Assembly: GCA_016198885.1 (NCBI GenBank)
Contig: JACQHV010000081.1
Location: 1 to 11,572 of the forward strand
Source of the DNA: Gammaproteobacteria bacterium
GTDB taxonomy: Bacteria; Pseudomonadota; Gammaproteobacteria; Eutrophobiales; Eutrophobiaceae
Reading direction: 5' to 3'
Length of the DNA stretch: 11,572 nucleotides
Notes under the pieces: generated by a model
Seen by the model: only the letters and a program-made list of their open reading frames with translations
Databases searched by the model: none
What the model was told of the DNA's origin: nothing
Part shown: positions 6,474 to 11,572 of the stretch, piece after piece
Position numbering within the stretch: the first letter of the stretch is position 1
Layout: each line of letters opens with the position of its first letter
Position numbers and translations under genes: made by a program

Positions 6474-7243
6474 AAATACGTCAATCATTCCTGGTAATCT
6501 TGACAGCACTCTGGCTATGTGGATGCAGCCAGTTTACAGGTAGTGCAGGCAATACAGTCAGTGTAAGCGCAAGAACAAATGAAATAGCCGAAGCAAACCT
6601 GAATCTGGGTATCGCCTATCTGAAAAGAGGCGAATACGAAAAGGCTTTGGCTAAACTGAACAAGGCGTTGTCTTCCGATCCGGGATATGCCCCGACCTAC
6701 AATGCCCTGGGGTTGCTTTATCAAAGGATAGGAAAACCGGAACAGGCAGAGCAATACTACAAACGCGCCATCAGCATTAGTCCCAATGATTCGTCAACCC
6801 TGAATAATTATGGACAATTTCTATGTCATAATAATCGTTATGATGAAGCCCAGGAAACCTTCCTTAGCGCTGCAAATAATCCATTATATGATTCTCCGGA
6901 AGTTGCTATCGCCAATGCGGGCACGTGTGCATTAAAAAATAACCAACCCGATGTAGCAGAAAGTTATTTCAGGGACGCACTCGATAAAAATCCAAAGGTA
7001 CCTGCAGCACTGATACAGATGTCGGAATTGTCATATAACGGGGGTAATTACCTTTCTGCTCGCGCATACCTTCAGCGTTACCTTGAAGTTACCGAGCACA
7101 CAGCAAACAGTCTATGGCTTGGTATACGGATAGAACAGGAACTTGGTGACAAAAATGCCATTTCAAGTTATGCGCTTTTGTTAAGAAACAACTTCCCCGA
7201 ATCCGAAGAAGCCAAATTACTTCAAGAGTCAGGTGCCAAGTGA
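6470..7243 (+). CDS. pilW: PilF/PilW-type TPR lipoprotein, type IV pilus biogenesis
   Basis: PilF (also called PilW) is an outer-membrane lipoprotein that helps the PilQ secretin localise and multimerise. The 257-residue product begins with a lipoprotein signal peptide: charged MKIRQ, hydrophobic core 7-16, then a lipobox L-C-G-C with lipidated C19. The next residue is Ser, not Asp, which fits sorting to the outer membrane. The mature part is a chain of TPR repeats from about residue 42 to the end, such as LGIAYLKRGEYEKAL and LGLLYQRIGKPEQAE. Homologues sit between rlmN and rodZ in many gammaproteobacteria, which supports the assignment. No other pilus gene is in the window, so a pilus role rests on family and position. 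The start overlaps the rlmN stop (ATGA). Confidence 0.88.
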   Translation: MKIRQSFLVILTALWLCGCSQFTGSAGNTVSVSARTNEIAEANLNLGIAYLKRGEYEKALAKLNKALSSDPGYAPTYNALGLLYQRIGKPEQAEQYYKRAISISPNDSSTLNNYGQFLCHNNRYDEAQETFLSAANNPLYDSPEVAIANAGTCALKNNQPDVAESYFRDALDKNPKVPAALIQMSELSYNGGNYLSARAYLQRYLEVTEHTANSLWLGIRIEQELGDKNAISSYALLLRNNFPESEEAKLLQESGAK

Positions 7244-8169
7244 TTATGTCTGAAAAGATGACTCAAACCGGCACTGATATATCGAATAAAACCCCCGGCA
7301 GGTTGCTGAAAGCCGCGCGGGAGAAACTTGAGTTAACACCAAAAGACATCGCGGCACAGCTTAATCTGCAAATTAACACAATTATTGCATTGGAAAATGA
7401 CGACGAAGAGAAACTACCGGTGTCAACCTATGTGCGGGGATATATTCGCAGCTATGCCCGCATCGTTAACCTGAATGCTGATACACTGATTAAACTTTAC
7501 GAAAGTGGTGCATTACCCCCGCCGGAAATAATCCCTGATGTTAAACAACATACCCAGATAAGCAGTCGTGATAAACCGGTTAAAGCGGTTACTTATCTGG
7601 TAACCTTTGGACTTGCCCTTCTGCTAATCGCCTGGTTACAAAGTCATTACGTCGTTGACCAGGCCAAGATGGCTGCTGATACCTCTGCACAGGGAGAAAA
7701 ACACTATGGTGGAAGTCTGAATTATCCCATTAAAATTGTCATCCATCCCGATACGCCTTTCCTTGATAAAGCATATTATGACGCACTCGAAAATTCTTCT
7801 GAGTTGCCATTGTATGTGGATGAACCGGAAACATCCGGTAATCTTACAGATATTCTCGATGTCCCGGGTTCATTATCCATAGACACAACCATCAGCGAGC
7901 CGGCAAATGATGATAATGTCCTGCCAGGCACAGACCAGGTATCTTTTATCATTACAAAAGAATCCTGGATTAAAATCCAGGACTCCGCCAATAAAGTCAT
8001 GTACATGGATACTGCCAGACCTGGTGAACGAGTTGATCTCAGTGGTGAAGCGCCGTTTTCCGTAATATTAGGTTATTCCCCCGGTGTTCAAGTGACATTT
8101 AACGGAAAACAATTCAATACTGAACCATATTCAATCGCCGGCGTTGCCCGTTTTACACTTGGTGAATAA
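7240..8169 (+). CDS. rodZ: RodZ, transmembrane cytoskeleton/cell-shape protein
   Basis: RodZ is a bitopic inner-membrane protein that binds MreB and the elongasome to maintain rod shape. Its architecture is visible in 309 residues. A cytoplasmic Xre-like helix-turn-helix domain lies at about 20-90 (LLKAAREKLELTPKDIAAQL, then YVRGYIRSYAR). One membrane helix follows at about 117-133, then a low-complexity periplasmic linker, and a C-terminal DUF4115 domain from about 234 (SFIITKESWIKIQD) to the end. The start is uncertain. GTG 7240 overlaps the pilW stop as GTGA and has AGG six bases before it (7231-7233). ATG 7246 would shorten the protein by two residues and is also possible. ispG, the usual next gene, is not present. 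Confidence 0.93.
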   Translation: MIMSEKMTQTGTDISNKTPGRLLKAAREKLELTPKDIAAQLNLQINTIIALENDDEEKLPVSTYVRGYIRSYARIVNLNADTLIKLYESGALPPPEIIPDVKQHTQISSRDKPVKAVTYLVTFGLALLLIAWLQSHYVVDQAKMAADTSAQGEKHYGGSLNYPIKIVIHPDTPFLDKAYYDALENSSELPLYVDEPETSGNLTDILDVPGSLSIDTTISEPANDDNVLPGTDQVSFIITKESWIKIQDSANKVMYMDTARPGERVDLSGEAPFSVILGYSPGVQVTFNGKQFNTEPYSIAGVARFTLGE

Positions 8170-8197
8170 TCAGGAAAATAATTTCAGCTGGTTACAT

Positions 8198-8221
8198 CAA
8201 GTCTGCTAACAAGTCTGTTAA
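8198..8221. repeat. 12-bp tandem direct repeat upstream of hisS
   Basis: Two adjacent 12-bp units, CAAGTCTGCTAA (8198-8209) and CAAGTCTGTTAA (8210-8221), differ at one base. They occupy the middle of the 84-bp rodZ-hisS gap. The second unit runs into a -10-like TAAAAT (8219-8224), but no good -35 lies at a proper distance. The pair could be a tandem regulator site, a replication-slippage product or a scar where ispG once lay. Confidence 0.6.
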
Positions 8222-8242
8222 AATAAAACCACCTATTCCTTC

Positions 8243-8256
8243 AGGAGATTACCTTG
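8243..8256 (+). promoter_or_regulatory. AGGAG ribosome binding site that fixes the TTG start of hisS
   Basis: AGGAGA (8243-8248) lies just before TTG at 8254-8256. From that TTG the protein reads as a normal HisRS N-terminus ending in the family motif IQAIRGMHDILP. The first in-frame ATG (in GMHD) would cut into the conserved domain, so TTG is the start. Confidence 0.85.
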
Positions 8257-9543
8257 TCCGGCAAGATACAGGCCATTCGCGGGATGCACGATATCCTCCC
8301 GGATCAAACTCCGCGATGGCGTCATGTTGAAGGGACGATAATTAATATAATCAATCGTTACGGATATCAGGAGATCCGCCTTCCCATCATTGAGAAAACG
8401 GAATTGTTCGCGCGTTCAATAGGCGAACTTACGGATATTGTTTCCAAAGAAATGTATACCTTTGCTGATCGAAACGATGATCAGCTGACTTTACGGCCGG
8501 AAGGTACTGCAGGTTGTGTTCGCGCGGGTCTGGAGCATGGACTTTTTCATAACCAGATTCAGAAGTTATGGTATATCGGTCCAATGTTCAGACGTGAACG
8601 TCCGCAAAAAGGACGGCAGCGGCAATTTCATCAAATCGGTATGGAGGCATTCGGCCTGAATGGCCCTGATATCGATGCCGAGATGTTATTGATGTGTGAC
8701 CGTATATGGCAGGAACTGAAATTGACGGATATCAGTCTGCAACTGAATACACTGGGGACGCTGCAAACACGTGATCAATATAAACAAACATTAATAAAGT
8801 ATTTTTCCAGTCACCGGAACCGGCTTGATGAGGACAGTCAGGGCCGTCTGCAAAATAATCCTTTACGCATATTGGACAGTAAAAACCCTGATATGGAGGA
8901 GTTGATTGCTGCTGCTCCAAACATCTACGATTATCTGGATGCAGAATCAGCAGACCATTTCGCTGAACTCAAATCCCTGCTGGATAATGCAGATATAGTT
9001 TACAACATCAATCCACGCCTGGTTCGTGGCCTGGATTATTATGGTAAAACAGTATTCGAATGGACAACTGATCGTCTCGGCGCTCAGGGGACATTATGTG
9101 CAGGCGGCCGTTATGACATGCTGGTTGAATATTTCGGCGGAAAGTCAACTCCGGCCATTGGATGCGCAATAGGCCTTGAGCGCCTGATCGAGCTGATACA
9201 AATATCTTCACACACAACCGTCAATGATCCTCCCCATGTCTATTTTATTCTGGCCAATGACGCCGCTACCAGGGCAGGACTGAAACTGGGGGAATCCTTA
9301 CGCAGCACTTTCCCCCGTTTGCGCCTCCTGATGAATTGTGGTGGTGGCAGCTTTAAAACCCAGTTTAAAAAAGCTGACAGATCCGGGGCTTTACTGGCCC
9401 TGGTACTTGGTGACGATGAACTGAAAAATCAGACGGTTGGGATAAAATCCCTGCGGGATGAATCACAACAGGAAACGATTCCCTGGGCCAATATGGTTGA
9501 TACCCTGCGGAAAAAATTGACAGGTCATTTGAACTTGCCCTGA
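8254..9543 (+). CDS. hisS: Histidyl-tRNA synthetase
   Basis: HisRS is a cytoplasmic homodimeric class II aminoacyl-tRNA synthetase that charges tRNA-His with histidine. The 429-residue protein is the usual length. RGMHD near the N-terminus is typical. Motif 2 is MFRRERPQKGR (111-121), the histidine-specific motifs are LVRGLDYY (256-263) and the CAGGRYD stretch, and motif 3 is GLERL (307-311, with R310). The C-terminal third (from about 325) is the anticodon-binding domain. It starts with TTG at 8254 behind AGGAG. It lies 84 bp after rodZ, without a his-rich leader peptide or other attenuator, and 58 bp before yfgM. Confidence 0.97.
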   Translation: MSGKIQAIRGMHDILPDQTPRWRHVEGTIINIINRYGYQEIRLPIIEKTELFARSIGELTDIVSKEMYTFADRNDDQLTLRPEGTAGCVRAGLEHGLFHNQIQKLWYIGPMFRRERPQKGRQRQFHQIGMEAFGLNGPDIDAEMLLMCDRIWQELKLTDISLQLNTLGTLQTRDQYKQTLIKYFSSHRNRLDEDSQGRLQNNPLRILDSKNPDMEELIAAAPNIYDYLDAESADHFAELKSLLDNADIVYNINPRLVRGLDYYGKTVFEWTTDRLGAQGTLCAGGRYDMLVEYFGGKSTPAIGCAIGLERLIELIQISSHTTVNDPPHVYFILANDAATRAGLKLGESLRSTFPRLRLLMNCGGGSFKTQFKKADRSGALLALVLGDDELKNQTVGIKSLRDESQQETIPWANMVDTLRKKLTGHLNLP

Positions 9544-9557
9544 CGCAACATTATGAT
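9529..9557 (+). promoter_or_regulatory. Candidate sigma-70 promoter for yfgM-bamB
   Basis: TTGAAC (9529-9534) and TATGAT (9552-9557) are spaced by exactly 17 bp. The -10 box matches 5 of 6 positions of TATAAT and the -35 box 4 of 6 of TTGACA. The element overlaps the end of hisS and would start transcription near 9564, about 38 nt before yfgM. Confidence 0.45.
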
Positions 9558-9601
9558 CGCACGCCTTATCACAAAATACGTATACAAAACAGGAGACAAA
9601 G

Positions 9602-10243
9602 TTGGACGTTAACAGAACAGAAGAGCAACAGATTGAGGCCTTGAAACAATGGTGGAAAGAGAATGGCAAGTCACTGATTGGCGGGGTCATCATCGGGTTG
9701 GGCGCAGTATTCGGCTGGCGTGGTTGGCAGGCACATCTCATCGCGGAAGCTGAGGCCGCTTCTAATATTTACACAGACATGATAGTCGAGGTCCGTCAAG
9801 GCAAGAGCGATAAGTCCAGGGAATTCGCGAACAAGCTGCTGAGTAAATATTCATCGACAACTTATGCAACCTTCGCATCATTCATTCTTGCAAAACTGGA
9901 TGTTGAAGAAAATCAATTGGATTCTGCCATCACCCATTTGCAATGGATATTGGATAATTCTGATCAGGATGAACTCAAGCATCTGGCACGCCTGCGCATG
10001 GCGAGGTTGTTATTTGACAATAACAAACCGGAACAGGCACTGTCCTTATTAAACACGAACGATTCAGGCCAATTCAATGCAAGCTATGAAGAATTGAAAG
10101 GTGATATATTCATGCAACAAGGCAAGATTGAAGACGCACGGGCCGCCTACCAGCATGCGCTGGCGAATAATAGCAGTCCGGCTAATGATAATTCCTATCT
10201 GCAAATGAAACTTGATGACATAGGACGTCAAATCCCGCAATGA
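9602..10243 (+). CDS. yfgM: YfgM-family inner-membrane TPR protein (ancillary SecYEG translocon subunit)
   Basis: YfgM-type proteins are bitopic inner-membrane proteins. In E. coli YfgM associates with PpiD and the SecYEG translocon and takes part in periplasmic protein traffic. The 213-residue protein opens with the family signature RTEEQQIEALKQWWKENGK (5-23), then one membrane helix (about 24-42), then TPR-like repeats in the periplasm (for example ARLLFDNNKPEQALSLL and GDIFMQQGKIEDARAAY). The start is TTG at 9602 with AGGAGA (9591-9596) as ribosome binding site. No ATG lies closer to the signature. The stop overlaps the bamB start as ATGA, and the hisS-yfgM-bamB order is conserved in gammaproteobacteria. 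Confidence 0.93.
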   Translation: MDVNRTEEQQIEALKQWWKENGKSLIGGVIIGLGAVFGWRGWQAHLIAEAEAASNIYTDMIVEVRQGKSDKSREFANKLLSKYSSTTYATFASFILAKLDVEENQLDSAITHLQWILDNSDQDELKHLARLRMARLLFDNNKPEQALSLLNTNDSGQFNASYEELKGDIFMQQGKIEDARAAYQHALANNSSPANDNSYLQMKLDDIGRQIPQ

Positions 10244-11572
10244 TATTGCGTTATCTGTGTTTCCCTGCTGTTTTAACCCTTTTATCCGGATGCAGCAGCA
10301 TCAATGATAAAGTCACCACCTTTATGGGCGGAGAAGACAATGCTGAGCCCCCTTCCCCGCTTGTTGAGATTGAAACCAGAGTAGAGATCACCAAACTCTG
10401 GGAGAAAGATATGGGGAAGGGATCAGACGAACAATATCTCAAGCTGGTCCCTGTCTATGTGCAAGAGAAAATTTTTGTTGCTGATAATGAGGGTGAAATC
10501 AAGGCGGTTAATTCACTCAATGGCAATATCATCTGGGACCAGGATACTGAAACCCGGATTACGGGAGGGCCTGGTGCCGGTGATTCACTGGTGATGATTG
10601 GCACAAGCGAAGGTGAAATACTGGCCATCTCAGGGGATACAGGTGAAACATTGTGGCGTAGCAGGGTATCAAGTGAGGTTCTGGCAGCACCGCAGGTTGC
10701 GGAAAATATCGTGGTCGCACGAACGATTGACGGCAAGATATATGGTCTGGATGCAGCCGAAGGAAAACGTCTCTGGACTTATGATCAATCCGTGCCCGCA
10801 TTAACCCTGCGTGGGACAAGTGCACCTGTTATTGCAGGAAAACTTGTAATATCCGGTTTCGATGAGGGACGTTTGACCGCAATTGAATTACACACCGGCA
10901 AATTAGTCTGGGAAACAAGGATCGCTCTCGGCTCCGGACGTTCCGAACTGGAACGCATGGTGGATATCGACGCAGATCCCCTGGTAATAGATGATGTGAT
11001 CTATGTAGCGACCTTTCAGGGACGCATCGCTGCGGTAACATTGGATGGCGGGCGAATACTCTGGACACGTGATATTTCTTCATTCGCCGGTTTATGTGCC
11101 GACGATAGAAACATCTATATTACTGACGATAACAGTCACGTCTGGGCACTGGATCGATTTACAGGCAACTCCATCTGGAAACAGGAGAAATTACAGGCCA
11201 GGGCGGTCACAGCTCCGGCAAGCATAGGGGATCTGGTTGTTGTCGGTGATCTGGAAGGTTATCTGCATTGGCTGGATAAGGCTACGGGTGAATTTGTTTC
11301 GCGTACACAAGTCTCAGACACCAAGATCATTGCGTCTCCGATTGTAGTCAATGATATTGTGTATTCCTATACCAGTGATGGTACGTTGGGTGCTTACACT
11401 TATGCCGGCGGCACTGCCGACATCGCAATTGAAGCGCCTTCAAAGGAAGAGGAACAAAAAACCGAAGATACAGAAATCGTGGTTCAACAAGACATGGATG
11501 AAAAAAATAATAAGGTAGAAGATGGAAGTGGCCCGCTTAAACGGTTGTTGGACTTCTTCAGGCCGGATGATG
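10240..11572 (+). CDS. bamB: BamB, outer-membrane assembly lipoprotein (3' end outside window)
   Basis: BamB is the beta-propeller lipoprotein of the BAM complex that assists BamA in inserting beta-barrel proteins into the outer membrane. The reading frame is open from ATG 10240 to the end of the window (444 codons, no stop), so the gene is incomplete here. The signal peptide ends in a lipobox LSGC with lipidated C18 followed by Ser. About eight PQQ-like blade repeats follow, for example AISGDTGETLW, YGLDAAEGKRLW, AIELHTGKLVW and AVTLDGGRILW. The propeller closes near residue 387 with SYTSDGTLGAYT. E. coli BamB (392 residues) ends at about this point. This protein continues for at least 57 more residues, acidic and Lys/Gln rich, ending in PLKRLLDFFRPDD. 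The start overlaps the yfgM stop (ATGA). der is the expected next gene. Confidence 0.93.
   Translation, partial: MILRYLCFPAVLTLLSGCSSINDKVTTFMGGEDNAEPPSPLVEIETRVEITKLWEKDMGKGSDEQYLKLVPVYVQEKIFVADNEGEIKAVNSLNGNIIWDQDTETRITGGPGAGDSLVMIGTSEGEILAISGDTGETLWRSRVSSEVLAAPQVAENIVVARTIDGKIYGLDAAEGKRLWTYDQSVPALTLRGTSAPVIAGKLVISGFDEGRLTAIELHTGKLVWETRIALGSGRSELERMVDIDADPLVIDDVIYVATFQGRIAAVTLDGGRILWTRDISSFAGLCADDRNIYITDDNSHVWALDRFTGNSIWKQEKLQARAVTAPASIGDLVVVGDLEGYLHWLDKATGEFVSRTQVSDTKIIASPIVVNDIVYSYTSDGTLGAYTYAGGTADIAIEAPSKEEEQKTEDTEIVVQQDMDEKNNKVEDGSGPLKRLLDFFRPDD

Noticed and set aside
8170..8253. Histidine attenuator or T-box ahead of hisS
   Set aside because: There is no His-rich leader peptide, no terminator/antiterminator pair and no space for a T-box leader.
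10251..11083. Several minus-strand open frames opposite bamB
   Set aside because: They are shadows of bamB, which is open over its whole length here and shows a lipobox and PQQ-like repeats.

Overview
The window is a stretch of bacterial chromosome with all genes on the + strand, tightly packed and with several 4-bp start/stop overlaps. Moderate GC content, the block ndk-rlmN-pilF/pilW-rodZ-hisS-yfgM-bamB, a PilF-type pilotin and a BamB lipoprotein together point to a gammaproteobacterium. The genus cannot be fixed from sequence alone. No transposase, phage gene, CRISPR array, tRNA or rRNA gene was seen.

Region 1 (1-77) is a short intergenic leader, presumably between sufB (outside the window) and sufC. 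It is made almost entirely of degenerate heptanucleotide repeats (CTTRTRA) in opposite orientations, which form a perfect 17-bp inverted repeat.

Region 2 (78-4779) is a SUF iron-sulfur cluster assembly operon: sufC (ATPase), sufD (scaffold subunit), sufS (cysteine desulfurase), sufU (Zn-type sulfur acceptor in place of SufE), sufT (MIP18/DUF59 maturation factor) and a small Rieske [2Fe-2S] ferredoxin-like protein. SufS and SufU would mobilise sulfur, SufBCD would build the cluster, and SufT would assist maturation of client proteins. The Rieske protein may be a client or an electron donor.

Region 3 (4780-4928) is a 149-bp regulatory gap before ndk. It holds a perfect 16-bp palindrome, a second inverted repeat and a promoter-like element.

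Region 4 (4929-8169) holds ndk, rlmN, pilF/pilW and rodZ: nucleotide metabolism, 23S rRNA/tRNA methylation, type IV pilus secretin assembly and cell shape. Ndk carries what looks like a 15-bp in-frame tandem duplication of its active-site NxVH segment.

Region 5 (8170 to end) holds hisS, yfgM and the beginning of bamB. ispG, which usually lies between rodZ and hisS in related genomes, is absent; an 84-bp gap with a 12-bp tandem repeat is there instead. hisS and yfgM both use TTG starts behind strong AGGAG ribosome binding sites. bamB runs off the end of the window and already carries a long acidic C-terminal tail beyond its beta-propeller.

I do not see an evident new multi-gene system. The points most worth checking are the Ndk active-site duplication, the heptad repeat hairpin before sufC, the long-spaced Rieske protein linked to SUF, the missing ispG and the BamB tail.
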